A DNA stretch of 64,000 nt from Actinomadura rupiterrae. GTDB taxonomy: Bacteria > Actinomycetota > Actinomycetes > Streptosporangiales > Streptosporangiaceae. The stretch covers positions 62,001 through 126,000 of the forward strand of contig NZ_JAMZEA010000011.1 of NCBI RefSeq assembly GCF_024172125.1, in the 5' to 3' direction. Shown piece by piece: positions 1 to 8,018 of the stretch (its first letter is position 1; the number at the start of each line of letters is the position of its first letter). Made by a program: the position numbers and the translations under genes. The notes beneath the pieces are model-generated. The model did not search any database and had not been told where the DNA came from. It worked only from the letters and a program-made list of their open reading frames with translations.

Positions 1-1323
1 CGCACCCCGGTAGGCGGCCGTCCGCATCAGCGGGTGCCTGAACGCCACACCAGACGCCGTCCACCGGATCAGCCGGGCCTCCTCAGCGGGAAGAAGGTCG
101 TCGCGCGAAATGCCGATCGGCGCAGCGGCCCGCAGCACCAACTCCAGGTCCCCGGTCGCGTCCGCGGCGAGGACGGTCAGCAGGTCACGCGTGCGTCCAG
201 GCAACGCCTGAATCCGCCGCAGGAACGCATCATGAACCCCCGAGGCAGCCACCCTCTCGCCGACGCTCCCCGCGCCCGAACCGTCGGGATCGCGCGCGGC
301 CACAATGTCGCGAGTGCGCGCGTTCGGGCCGCCAGCACTGCGCGCGACCAGGCCGCCCGCCCCCTCCGCAACCGAGCCCCCGGCAGCGTGCGCGGCCCGG
401 CCGCCGAGCGTGTGCGCGGCGGGGGTGTTGGGGCTGTCGGTGGGCGGGGCGCTGGGCGCGTGCGGTTCCGAGCTGGCGGGAGTCTTCGCGCTCAGGCTTC
501 CAGGTGCGTGCGCGCTTGGGCCGCCGGGAGTGTGTGCATCCGGGCTGTTGGCATTGTGTGCGGGTGGGGGAGGGGGCGGGGTGTGAGGGTGGTAGGGGGC
601 TGGTTCGGGGAGTTCTATTAGGGCCAGGGGGTTGCCTGCTGCGTCGTGCAGGATGCGGTCGCGTACCGGGGGTGGGAGGTGTGCGCGGCGTTCGGTGAGG
701 AGGTCGGCTGCGGCGTCCGGGGGGAGGCCGGTCAGGGTGAGTTCGGGTAGGCCGGGCGCGGGGAACGCGACCTCGCCGTCCCGGGCGGCGAACACCAGGG
801 CGATGCTCTCGCTGCCCAGGCGGCGGGCGGTGAACAGCAGTGCGTCGGCGGTGGCGTGGTCGAGCCATTGCGCGTCGTCGATCAGGCACAGCAGCGGCGC
901 GTCCTCGGCGAGGTCGGTGAGCAGCGACAGGACGGCCAGCCCGACCACGAAGCGGTCCTGCCGCACCTCGGAGGAGAGGCCGAGCGCGCCGCGCAGTGCC
1001 GCTGCCTGCGGTGACGGGAGCGCGTCGATGCGGTCCAGGTCGCGGCGCAGCAGCAGGTGCAGCGCGGCGAACGGCAACTCGGACTCCGACTCGATGCCGA
1101 CCCCGCGCAGCACCCGCAACCCGTCCGCGGACTGCCCGGCCCGTGCCAGCAGCGTCGACTTGCCGATGCCCGCCTCGCCGCGGACGACCAGGCAGCCGCT
1201 CGCGCCGTCCCGGACGTCCCGGACGAGCCGCTCGATCCGCGCCAGCTCCTCCGCCCGCCCGAACACCGTCCGGCTCCGAGGCGAACTCGCGGCAGGCACG
1301 AGGACGCGGTCAGGGTCTCGCAA
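1..1323 (-). CDS. LuxR-family (LAL-type) ATPase regulator, 3' end outside window
   Basis: N-terminal 441 residues of a large ATP-binding transcriptional activator. The frame opens with TTG at 1323, directly after a TGA stop and 5 nt downstream of AGGAG. Visible are a Walker A motif (GEAGIGKST, about residue 50), Walker B (LLCLIDDAQWLD, about residue 150) and the later family signature FRHPLMRTAAY near the window edge. The C-terminal LuxR helix-turn-helix expected in this family lies beyond position 1. It is divergent from a TetR gene across an 86-bp gap holding a palindrome. Oddity: between the NPLALIELPEP motif and the next conserved helix (FLRRIQALPGRTRDLL) lies a roughly 125-residue Pro/Ala/Gly/His-rich stretch (about positions 229-603), where relatives usually have a short linker. 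The reading frame stays open throughout. Confidence 0.85.
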   Translation of the reverse strand, partial: MRDPDRVLVPAASSPRSRTVFGRAEELARIERLVRDVRDGASGCLVVRGEAGIGKSTLLARAGQSADGLRVLRGVGIESESELPFAALHLLLRRDLDRIDALPSPQAAALRGALGLSSEVRQDRFVVGLAVLSLLTDLAEDAPLLCLIDDAQWLDHATADALLFTARRLGSESIALVFAARDGEVAFPAPGLPELTLTGLPPDAAADLLTERRAHLPPPVRDRILHDAAGNPLALIELPEPAPYHPHTPPPPPPAHNANSPDAHTPGGPSAHAPGSLSAKTPASSEPHAPSAPPTDSPNTPAAHTLGGRAAHAAGGSVAEGAGGLVARSAGGPNARTRDIVAARDPDGSGAGSVGERVAASGVHDAFLRRIQALPGRTRDLLTVLAADATGDLELVLRAAAPIGISRDDLLPAEEARLIRWTASGVAFRHPLMRTAAYRGA

Positions 1324-1376
1324 TCATGCTCCTTGAGAGTCAGTGCGCCCGCGCCTGGCAGCGCGGCTCGCGAGAA

Positions 1377-1398
1377 TAATAGAGCAGCTGCTCTGTTA
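1377..1398. promoter_or_regulatory. Palindromic operator, LAL/TetR intergenic region
   Basis: A perfect 14-bp palindrome AGAGCAGCTGCTCT at 1381-1394 extends outward to TAA/TTA with one mismatched pair, giving a 22-bp dyad. It ends 12 bp before the TetR start and lies between two divergent genes, so it is the obvious binding site for the TetR protein (inference). Confidence 0.6.
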
Positions 1399-1409
1399 CG
1401 CTCCCGGGC

Positions 1410-2045
1410 ATGCCACGTCCCCGCGTCCACGACCCTGACCGGCTGCTCGACGTCGCCGAGCGGCTGGTCGCCAGCGAGGGCCCGGACGCCGTGACGATCC
1501 GGCGGCTCGCGGCGGAGTCGCGGGTGTCCAACGGCGCGATCTACCACGCCTTCGGCTCGCTGCCCGCGCTGCTCGGCCGGATGTGGCTGCGCGCGGCGGC
1601 CGACTTCCTGAACGTCCAGGAGCGGCTCTCCGAGGACCCCGACCCGGTGTCGGCGGTGGTGGCGGCGGCTGGCGCGCCCGCGATGTTCGCCGACCGCCGC
1701 GCCTACGCCGCGCGCATGCTCGTCGGGATCCGCCGGGACGACCTGCTCGGCCCGGACGTCCCCGCCGACCTCGCCGAGGCGATGCTCGCCCAGGACGAGC
1801 GGCTGCTCGCGCTGCTAGTCCGGCTCTCCCGCGCGCTGTGGGGACGCGCCGACGGCCCCAGCGTCGAGGTCGTTACGCTGTGCCTGGTCGACCTGCCGAC
1901 CGCGTTCTTCCACCGCGCCCTGTCCGAACCGTCCGCCGGCACCCCGGCGATCGCCCTGGACACCCGGCGCCGCCTGGAAGCCGCCGTCCGCGCCGTCCTC
2001 GCGCTCCCGCCGCCCCCACGCCCCACCGTCAAGGGACGGTCGTGA
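1410..2045 (+). CDS. TetR/AcrR family transcriptional regulator
   Basis: A 211-residue protein with a TetR helix-turn-helix at about residues 29-48 (TIRRLAAESRVSNGAIYHAF) and a helical ligand-binding C-terminal part. Length is typical. It probably represses itself and one or both neighbours through the palindrome directly upstream. Its 3' end overlaps by 17 bp the 3' end of the convergent MFS gene, a likely efflux partner. The ligand cannot be read from the sequence. Confidence 0.85.
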   Translation: MPRPRVHDPDRLLDVAERLVASEGPDAVTIRRLAAESRVSNGAIYHAFGSLPALLGRMWLRAAADFLNVQERLSEDPDPVSAVVAAAGAPAMFADRRAYAARMLVGIRRDDLLGPDVPADLAEAMLAQDERLLALLVRLSRALWGRADGPSVEVVTLCLVDLPTAFFHRALSEPSAGTPAIALDTRRRLEAAVRAVLALPPPPRPTVKGRS

Positions 2046-3423
2046 CCGACGCATCGCCGCCGACCGGTTCGTCCTGACGCACAGTACGAGCCCCGCGCAT
2101 CATCCGGGACGCGGCGACGGCGGCCCCGGCCAGCAGAACCAGCGCAACGCAACAGGCGCGCTCGGTGGCCCGCGCCGGGCCGTGCGCAGGCGCCGCCGCC
2201 AGGAACGTGCTGCCCAGCATCGCGACACCGAGCGTCCCGCCGAACTGCTGCACGGCGTTGAGCAGCCCGGCCGCCGATCCGGTCTCGTGCGGCCGGACGC
2301 GGTGCAGCGCGGTGGTGAAGAACGGCACGGTGAACAGCCCCAGCCCCACCCCGGCGACGCCGAGCGCCGGTTCCAGCGCCCAGGGGAACCCGGTCGCGGG
2401 CGCGGCGGCCTCCGCGGCGATCATCCCCAGCACTCCGGACGCCAGCACAGCCAGCCCGGCGTACATCAATCGCGCGCCAAACCGCGGGACCAGCCAGGTC
2501 CCGGCCGTCCACGATGCCAAAGCCATCCCGCACGACCAGGGCAGCATCGCCAGCCCGGCCGTCCGGGCGTCGGCGCGTCCGCTCTGCAGGCTCATCGCCA
2601 CCACCAGCGACAACCCGGTCAGCGCAGCCGGGAAGCCGCCATTGCCGAACAAACTCGGCTCCACCAGCGGACTCCGCCCCCGGCGCGCGCTCCACCGCAC
2701 ATACGGCACCAGCCCCGCCAGCGCCACCGCACCGGCCGCGAGCGCCGCCCACGCCCACGACGGCCAGGACCCATCGCCCGCTTGGACGAGCGGGAACACC
2801 ACCAAACCGCTGCCGAGCATCGCCAGCACCGTGCCCGGCGAATCCAGGCGCGGCCGCCGCTCGGCGCGGTCCTCGCGCAGTGCCCCCGAGGCCGCCAGCA
2901 CCGCCACGCCCAGCGGGACGTTCACCAGGAACACCCACCGCCACGAAAGCGCCTGGGTCAGCAGCCCGCCCAGCACCGGCCCGCACACCGCCGACAGCCC
3001 CATCACCGGGCCGATCATGCCCATCGCGCGGGCCAGCGCCGGACCGTCGAACCGCGCCCGGATCAGCCCGATCGTCTGCGGGATCACCAGCGCCGCGCAC
3101 GCGCCCTGCACCGCCCGCGCGGCGATGAGCGTCCCCGGCGAGCCCGCCAGCGCGCAGGCCGCCGAGGCGAGGGTGAACCCGGCGACGCCGACGCGGAACG
3201 CCCGCGCCCGGCCCGCGATGTCCCCCAACCGTCCGCCGGTGATCAGCAGCAGCGCGAACGGCAGGGTGTAGGCGGCGGTGAACCAGGGGATGGCGGCGGC
3301 CGGTCCGCCCAGCCGGGCGTGGATCACCGGGGCGGCGACGTGCACGATCGTGCCGTCCAGCATGTTCATGGCCTCGGCAGTCAGCAGCACCGCCAGTGCT
3401 GCGCGTCCTCGGGTAGCGGTCAT
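2029..3423 (-). CDS. MFS transporter, DHA2 (EmrB/QacA) type
   Basis: A 464-residue inner-membrane drug/metabolite exporter candidate. The start ATG at 3423 is chosen because GGAGGAG lies just upstream; an upstream start is open but has no ribosome site. Family marks: an MLDGTIVHVAAP helix 1, GGRLGDIAGR loop between helices 2 and 3, and GPVLGGLL in helix 5, with hydrophobic segments throughout. A 17-bp palindrome sits 16-32 nt before the start. It is divergent from an Lrp-type gene and convergent with a TetR gene, either of which could control it. Substrate unknown. Confidence 0.85.
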   Translation of the reverse strand: MTATRGRAALAVLLTAEAMNMLDGTIVHVAAPVIHARLGGPAAAIPWFTAAYTLPFALLLITGGRLGDIAGRARAFRVGVAGFTLASAACALAGSPGTLIAARAVQGACAALVIPQTIGLIRARFDGPALARAMGMIGPVMGLSAVCGPVLGGLLTQALSWRWVFLVNVPLGVAVLAASGALREDRAERRPRLDSPGTVLAMLGSGLVVFPLVQAGDGSWPSWAWAALAAGAVALAGLVPYVRWSARRGRSPLVEPSLFGNGGFPAALTGLSLVVAMSLQSGRADARTAGLAMLPWSCGMALASWTAGTWLVPRFGARLMYAGLAVLASGVLGMIAAEAAAPATGFPWALEPALGVAGVGLGLFTVPFFTTALHRVRPHETGSAAGLLNAVQQFGGTLGVAMLGSTFLAAAPAHGPARATERACCVALVLLAGAAVAASRMMRGARTVRQDEPVGGDASVTTVP

Positions 3424-3438
3424 CGGCTCCTCCGTCTC

Positions 3439-3455
3439 GTCTCGTGCCACGAGAC
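3439..3455. promoter_or_regulatory. 17-bp perfect palindrome upstream of MFS gene
   Basis: GTCTCGTGCCACGAGAC is an exact inverted repeat around a single central base. It lies in the MFS leader between the divergent MFS and Lrp-like genes. It is probably an operator for one of the adjacent regulators; which one is unknown. Confidence 0.5.
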
Positions 3456-3527
3456 TGGAACCGGCCCCCGCCGTCGCTCCATCCGAGCCGAGCAAACTGC
3501 GGATTCATTCCATGAACCGGGCTTTCG

Positions 3528-4586
3528 ATGCAGAATGCTTCCATGCTCGATGAGCTGGACCGGGCCGTCCTGCACGCCCTGCGGATCGACGGACGCGCGC
3601 CGTTCGCCCGCATCGCCGCCGTCCTGGACGTGTCGACGCAGACCGTGGCGCGCCGCTACCGGCGGATGCGCGCCGAGTCCGCGCTGCGCGTGGTCGGGCT
3701 CGCCGACCCCGACCAGGCCGGACGGCCGCGCTGGCTCGTCCGCATCACCACCGTCCCGCGCGCCGCGCCCGACCTGGCCCGCGCGCTGGTCCGCCGCCCC
3801 GACACCACGTGGGTCAAGCTCGCCTCCGGCGGCACCGAGATCGTCGCGGTCGTCGAGGGCGGCGACGACCATGCGCTGCTGCTGCAGGACATCCCGCGCA
3901 CCCCGGCCATCACCGCCGTGTCCGCGCACTGCCTGCTGCACACCTACCGCGGCGGACCCACCGGCTGGCACGGCCACACCGCCGTCCTCACCGCCGCGCA
4001 GCGCGCCGCACTCGCCCCCGACCTGGAGGCCCCGAGCCCGCGCGGCACCCTGACCGCGGACGCCCCGAGTCCGCGCGGCACCGTGACCGCGGACGCCCCG
4101 AGTCCGCACGGCGTCCTCACCGCGGACGCCCCGAGCCCGCGCGGCGCCCTGACCGAGGACGATGCGGACCTGCTCGCCGCCCTGCATCGCGACGGCCGCG
4201 CGTCCCTGGCGGACCTGGCGGCGGCGACCGGCTGGTCACCGGCCACCACCGCGCGCCGCCTGACCGACCTGCGCGCGTCCGGCGCGCTGTTCTTCGACGT
4301 GGAGTTCGACAACGCCCAGCTCGGCGTCACCACACAGGCGCTGCTGTGGCTGGCGGTCGCCCCGACCCGGCTGGACCGCGTCGGCTCCGTCCTCGGGACC
4401 CACGACGAGCTGGCCTTCGTCGCCGCGACCACCGGCCCCACCAACCTGGTCGCGCACGCGTTGTGCGAGAGCCCCGCCGCGCTGCACCGCTACCTGACCC
4501 GCGGCCTCGGCGGCCTGTCGGCCATCCGCACGCTGGAGACCTCACCGGTGCTGCGGACGGTCAAGGCCGCCAGCCCCGTCCCCTAG
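3528..4586 (+). CDS. Lrp/AsnC family regulator with two HTH-ligand units
   Basis: A 352-residue protein, about twice the usual 150-160 residues of Lrp proteins. It contains an Lrp-type winged HTH at residues 8-50, a ligand-sensing domain, a linker, a second HTH (about 209-255) and a second ligand-binding half. Double Lrp proteins of this type are common in actinomycetes. The linker is four tandem copies of an 11-residue unit (APSPRGTLTAD-like, residues 168-211). ATGs at 3528 and 3543 are both possible and neither has a good ribosome site, so the mRNA may be leaderless. Divergent from the MFS exporter, which is the most likely target; overlaps the convergent EamA gene by 4 bp. Confidence 0.85.
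   Translation: MQNASMLDELDRAVLHALRIDGRAPFARIAAVLDVSTQTVARRYRRMRAESALRVVGLADPDQAGRPRWLVRITTVPRAAPDLARALVRRPDTTWVKLASGGTEIVAVVEGGDDHALLLQDIPRTPAITAVSAHCLLHTYRGGPTGWHGHTAVLTAAQRAALAPDLEAPSPRGTLTADAPSPRGTVTADAPSPHGVLTADAPSPRGALTEDDADLLAALHRDGRASLADLAAATGWSPATTARRLTDLRASGALFFDVEFDNAQLGVTTQALLWLAVAPTRLDRVGSVLGTHDELAFVAATTGPTNLVAHALCESPAALHRYLTRGLGGLSAIRTLETSPVLRTVKAASPVP
4029..4160 (+). repeat. 33-bp minisatellite, four in-frame copies
   Basis: Four contiguous 33-bp units encode APSPRGTLTAD, APSPRGTVTAD, APSPHGVLTAD and APSPRGALTED in the linker between the two halves of the Lrp-like protein. The unit length is a multiple of three, so copy-number change keeps the frame. Confidence 0.9.
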
Positions 4587-5533
4587 ACCCTCGCGCTGTG
4601 TTCGGGGGCCGGGCCTTGGCGCGTCGCGTACCACACGGTGCCGATCACCATCACGCACCCGGCCAGTTGTGTCACCGTGGGCCGCTCCCCGATAGCGAAC
4701 CCGACGAGAATGGCGAGGACGGGGTGAAGGAGCAGGAGCCCGGCACTGACCGAGGGGTGAAGCCGTGGCAGCGCGGTGGTGATCAGAAGCCAGGCGAGCA
4801 CCTGCCCACTGAGCGCCAATGCCGCCAACCAGCCAAGGGAACTTGCCGGGGGCGCGGGGTCGAGCCCGCCCCACAGGACGCCCATCACGGCTGCAACGAC
4901 GGCAGCCGCGGCGGTGGACACAGTGACGGAGCTGACGGCTGACCCGCCTCCGCCCCCGATGCGCATCAGGTGGAGATACCCGGCATAGGCAAGCCCGGCC
5001 AGCACGCCGAAAACCAGGCCGGAGACAGAGGCACCGCCCGGCCCGCGCGTCGACTCGATCGCACCACTGGCGAACACGACACCCGTGAGCAGCACGGGGA
5101 CAGAGGCGAGAAAGCGCCGGGAAAGAGCCGTCTTGCTGAAGACCGCCGAGAGGAGAGGGAAGGCCAGAACCTGAATGTTGATCAACACGGTGGCGATCCC
5201 GGCGCCAACCTCGTGGATGCTCGCCGCCCAGAACACATAGTCGACGCCGAGGAGCACGCCCGCCGCCAGGGACGCCAGCCGCGAGCGCCAGGTGGTGGCG
5301 GCACTCCGCCGACGGACTGCCGCTGCCATGGGGACGAGCACGATGAGCGCGATCGCGCACCGGAAGAAGGCCGCGGTCCCGGCGCTGGTGTCGGCCAGCT
5401 TGACGAACGCGGCGGAAACCGAGGTGCACACGGCCCCGCCGGCCACCAGGACACCCGGATGCAGGCCCCCGTGTCGGCGCGCGGGCGCCTGATCGGAGGC
5501 TGCGGGACGGATCGGATTCGCCTCAGTAGTCAC
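4583..5533 (-). CDS. EamA/DMT-family transporter
   Basis: A 316-residue integral membrane protein with about ten hydrophobic helices in two repeated halves, the architecture of the drug/metabolite transporter superfamily. The first EamA half runs about residues 25-160 and the second to about 300. GTG at 5533 (VTTEANPI) is preferred; a GTG at 5557 in the same frame is an alternative. Divergent from a LysR gene across about 75 bp, the standard layout for a LysR-controlled exporter of amino acids or related metabolites. Substrate not inferable. Confidence 0.82.
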   Translation of the reverse strand: MTTEANPIRPAASDQAPARRHGGLHPGVLVAGGAVCTSVSAAFVKLADTSAGTAAFFRCAIALIVLVPMAAAVRRRSAATTWRSRLASLAAGVLLGVDYVFWAASIHEVGAGIATVLINIQVLAFPLLSAVFSKTALSRRFLASVPVLLTGVVFASGAIESTRGPGGASVSGLVFGVLAGLAYAGYLHLMRIGGGGGSAVSSVTVSTAAAAVVAAVMGVLWGGLDPAPPASSLGWLAALALSGQVLAWLLITTALPRLHPSVSAGLLLLHPVLAILVGFAIGERPTVTQLAGCVMVIGTVWYATRQGPAPEHSARV

Positions 5534-5576
5534 ACCACCCACCCTGCGTCCGAACACCCGTAAGCTCTAGCGCGCA

Positions 5577-5589
5577 TTTCTCGCGAGTA
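5577..5589. promoter_or_regulatory. LysR-type T-N11-A box
   Basis: A T-N11-A motif with the internal 8-bp palindrome CTCGCGAG lies between the divergent EamA and LysR genes, 19 bp before the LysR start. It matches the known form of LysR binding sites. Confidence 0.45.
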
Positions 5590-5607
5590 TTCGGTAGCGT
5601 GGCTTAG

Positions 5608-6540
5608 GTGTTCAGCTTGGACAGGCTTCGCGCGCTGTCCGCGGTGGCGTCCCACGGGTCCATCGCGGCCGCGGCCCGGGAGCTGCACGTCACTCCGTCG
5701 GCCCTCTCGCAGCAGGTGAACAAGCTGGAACGGGAAACCGGCCACCAGCTCCTCGAACCCCACGGCCGCGGCGTCCGCTTCACGCACGCCGGCCGGGTGC
5801 TCGCCGCCCATGCGAACCAGGTGATGCGCTCGGTTGCGGCGGCCGAGTCCGACCTTCTCGACCTGGGGACGGAGGTCGTCGGCCCGCTCCATATCGGAGC
5901 CGTCGGCAGCGCCATCCGCGCCCTGGTGGTCACCACGCTGGCCGCCCTGGCGCAGGAGCACCCGCGCATGACGCCCACGCTCCGGGACGGCGAAGTCGTC
6001 ACCCTGCTGCCCGCCCTCCTGGCAGGGGAGCTCGACCTGCTGGTCATCGACAGCTGGGCAAGCAGACCGCTCCCACTGCCCGAGGGCGTGGTGACGCACA
6101 CGCTCCTCGTCGAGCCCATCAGCATCGCCCTGCCCGCCCGCCATCCGCTGGCAGAGTCCGCGTCCCTGGATCTGGGCCAACTGGACGGCGTCCCGTGGAC
6201 GAGTTGCCCGGCAGGCACCGAACCGTACGAATCGCTCCTGCAGCTCGCCCGCGCGCACGGCATGGAACCGGACATCCGCTACGCCGTCGCCGAATACGCC
6301 TCGCAGCTCAGCCTGGTCGCGGCGAACCTAGCCGTCGCGCTCGTCCCCGCGATGACCCAGCGCGAGGCCTCTCCCGGCGTCCGCTTCGTCCCATGCAAGA
6401 CACCTCTCCAACGAGAGATCAAAGTCGCGTGGAGAGCGCACGCCGGCGGCCCGCTGATCCGCGCCTGCCTGGAGTTCCTCACGGACGCGGTCGCTCAGGA
6501 CGCTGGAGACTTCCTACCGACCGCCGGCTCCGTCGCCTAG
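5608..6540 (+). CDS. LysR family transcriptional regulator
   Basis: A 310-residue LysR regulator starting at GTG 5608. The N-terminal HTH (residues 3-62) has the family pattern: LRALSAVASHGSIAAAARELHVTPSALSQQVNKLE. The rest is a periplasmic-binding-protein-like effector domain, and length is typical. It is divergent from the EamA transporter with a T-N11-A box between them, so that transporter is the probable target. Its 3' end overlaps the convergent SnoaL-like gene by a few bases. Confidence 0.88.
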   Translation: MFSLDRLRALSAVASHGSIAAAARELHVTPSALSQQVNKLERETGHQLLEPHGRGVRFTHAGRVLAAHANQVMRSVAAAESDLLDLGTEVVGPLHIGAVGSAIRALVVTTLAALAQEHPRMTPTLRDGEVVTLLPALLAGELDLLVIDSWASRPLPLPEGVVTHTLLVEPISIALPARHPLAESASLDLGQLDGVPWTSCPAGTEPYESLLQLARAHGMEPDIRYAVAEYASQLSLVAANLAVALVPAMTQREASPGVRFVPCKTPLQREIKVAWRAHAGGPLIRACLEFLTDAVAQDAGDFLPTAGSVA

Positions 6541-6929
6541 ACCATCTCGTTGGGGTTCTCGCTGTGCTCGGGGATGTCCTGCATGACGTCCCAGTGCTCG
6601 ACCAGCTTGCCGTTCTCCAGGCGGAACATGTCCATGATGGCCACGCCGCGCTGGCCCGGCACCCGCACCGCGTGGACGCGCGCGGTGACGTAGTCGCCCT
6701 CGGCGACCAGCTGCCGCACCTGGACGTGCAGGTCGGGAAAGGCGTCGGCGAGCTGCCGCAGCCGCACCCGCAGCCCGTCCCGCCCGTCCGCGATCTGCGG
6801 ATTGTGCTGGATGTACCGGTCGCCGAGGAACGCGGTCACACCCGCGACGTCCTTGCGGTTGAAGGCGGTCTCATAGAAGTCCAGGACGGTCTGCTTGTTC
6901 GCATCGAGCTGGGCGGACGAGCCGGTCAT
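6537..6929 (-). CDS. SnoaL-like (ester cyclase/NTF2-fold) protein
   Basis: A 130-residue single-domain protein of the SnoaL-like NTF2 fold, with VLDFYETAFNRKD near the N-terminus and HNPQIADGRDGL, then a C-terminal FRLENGKLVEHWDVMQ strand. The start at 6929 follows AAGGAG at 6-nt spacing; in-frame ATGs at 6935 and 6953 are less likely and the latter overlaps a palindrome. Family members are cyclases, isomerases or hydrolases; the specific reaction is unknown. Upstream lies one copy of an operator-bearing 55-bp repeat, also found in front of the TetR gene at 9378, so this gene is probably under that regulator. Confidence 0.8.
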   Translation of the reverse strand: MTGSSAQLDANKQTVLDFYETAFNRKDVAGVTAFLGDRYIQHNPQIADGRDGLRVRLRQLADAFPDLHVQVRQLVAEGDYVTARVHAVRVPGQRGVAIMDMFRLENGKLVEHWDVMQDIPEHSENPNEMV

Positions 6930-6952
6930 GCGCATCTCCTTAACTGAACACA

Positions 6953-7007
6953 TGTAGCGCTACGACTGTAGCGTTACACAGGTCTCGCTACAACGCCCGC
7001 CACGACG
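6953..7007. repeat. 55-bp direct repeat, copy A, with TetR-type operator
   Basis: Aligns without gaps to 9338-9392 with 45 of 55 bases identical. It contains an inverted repeat TGTAGCG (6967-6973) and CGCTACA (6986-6992), plus the palindrome GTAGCGCTAC at 6954-6963. In copy B the last third is the start of the TetR coding region; here both ATGs of that stretch read ACG. Confidence 0.75.
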
Positions 7008-7048
7008 GGCGGGGCTCCGGGAGGTCTCCGAAGAGCGGAGCCCCGCCC
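7007..7048. terminator. Strong GC hairpin
   Basis: Perfect 13-bp stem GGGCGGGGCTCCG (7007-7019) with its complement (7036-7048) and a 16-nt loop. No clear T-tract. It begins exactly where repeat copy A ends, downstream of the minus-strand small gene at 7201. Confidence 0.6.
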
Positions 7049-7200
7049 TCCCTCGTCCGTCCGGACGCTGTCACCGAACTCCCTGGACGCGGCAGCGGCC
7101 GGAGTGGGTTCGGACGAGGGGGCTGGCGGGAGGCGAACGCGGTCAACGGGGCACGCGAACCCGGGGGATCGCATGGCCGGATCGTCGCCCGCCTCCCTGC

Positions 7201-7425
7201 TTATGCGAGCGAATGAAGCTTGTGCACAGCGCGCTCGACGGCGTCGGGATCTGCGTCGCCGAGCGCCTGCGCGAGGAGATCGCAGGAGGTGGCAATGACG
7301 TGCGTCGGGCCCTTGGCGATCCAGCGGCCTTGGTCATCGACCGTGATGCGCCATGCGGGGAAGATCCGGGCGAGCATGGTCAGCATGACCGCTTGAACGG
7401 TGATGGTGTGATTCGCGTTGATCAT
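7201..7425 (-). CDS. Small conserved-looking protein of the XRE/DUF397 cassette
   Basis: A 74-residue protein of unknown function. ATG at 7425 overlaps the TGA of the upstream ATPase gene in an ATGA arrangement, so translation is probably coupled. The protein contains ITVDDQGRWIAKGPTHVIATSCDLLAQAL, reminiscent of small partner proteins seen beside AbaA-type ATPases in actinomycetes. No membrane segment or metal motif is seen. I do not recognise a named family. Confidence 0.65.
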   Translation of the reverse strand: MINANHTITVQAVMLTMLARIFPAWRITVDDQGRWIAKGPTHVIATSCDLLAQALGDADPDAVERAVHKLHSLA

Positions 7426-7868
7426 TTCACCACCGTGGGCAGCGCGGCCCAGACGACCTTTCCGCGCCCTTCCAGCATCGACCAACCCCAGTAGGCGGCC
7501 ATTTTCGCGATCATGGCCAGACCACGACCGCTGTCGAAATGCTCGGCCAGCGAGTCCCTTTCGTCCGCAACTTCGATAATCGGACGAATCTGGGGGCGCG
7601 CGTCGCTCCCGTCCTCGACTTCGATCACCGGTCGGCCGTCCTCCGCGACGACCACGCGGACAGGGACGGCGTCGTTCGCCGTGTGGACCAGCGCGTTCGT
7701 CGCCAGCTCGGTCATGATCGTCTTCCCGATGTAGATCATGTCGGCATCGCAGCCCATCACACCGAGGACGTCACCCAGGAAATCCCGCGCATCCTTGAGC
7801 CCCCTTTCGTCGGTCCGATCGATAATCCAGTGAGGCGTCGGGCTCTCCCGCGCGAGCTGCACAGTCAC
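7422..7868 (-). CDS. AbaA/RsbW-like ATP-binding protein (HATPase_c_2)
   Basis: A 148-residue GHKL-type ATP-binding protein resembling anti-sigma-factor kinases of the RsbW/SpoIIAB class. The N box is visible (IGKTIMTELATNALVHT), as are the G1 region (VEVEDGSDARPQI) and G2 (DSGRGLAMIAKMAAYWG). GTG at 7868 is chosen because GGAGGGAGG lies 7 nt before it; ATGs further upstream lack such a site. Divergent from the XRE gene at 8019. In Streptomyces, such ATPases occur with XRE and DUF397 proteins in whiJ/abaA-type developmental modules, so regulatory partnering is likely (known context plus inference). Confidence 0.8.
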   Translation of the reverse strand: MTVQLARESPTPHWIIDRTDERGLKDARDFLGDVLGVMGCDADMIYIGKTIMTELATNALVHTANDAVPVRVVVAEDGRPVIEVEDGSDARPQIRPIIEVADERDSLAEHFDSGRGLAMIAKMAAYWGWSMLEGRGKVVWAALPTVVK

Positions 7869-7925
7869 CCGGTGCCCTCCCTCCATCGACGCGTTTTGCA
7901 TCTGTCGCCAATGTGATATCCCTCA

Positions 7926-8000
7926 ACTCGGTACACAGGCAATCGACCGAGCTAAGCTGTCGGGAACACGAAAAAATCATGGTCTGTCAGTCAACCGAGT
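7926..8000. promoter_or_regulatory. Candidate XRE operators in divergent intergenic region
   Basis: Three copies of a short motif lie between the divergent ATPase and XRE genes: ACTCGGT (7926-7932), ACCGAG (7946-7951) and ACCGAGT (7994-8000). The outer two form a 7-bp inverted repeat. This is the only repeated motif in the interval and it sits where autoregulation would act. Confidence 0.35.
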
Positions 8001-8018
8001 CGAAAGGGTCGGGGGTCC

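Noticed and set aside
2182..4053. Very long plus-strand reading frame of 623 codons
   Set aside because: It is a high-GC shadow antisense to the MFS gene; its translation is Arg/Pro/Gln-rich and shows no family motif, while the minus-strand frame reads as a clear transporter.
3528..7901. Shared MQNAS start of two unrelated frames (3528 plus, 7901 minus)
   Set aside because: Five residues without surrounding similarity; the second is not even the preferred start, so coincidence.
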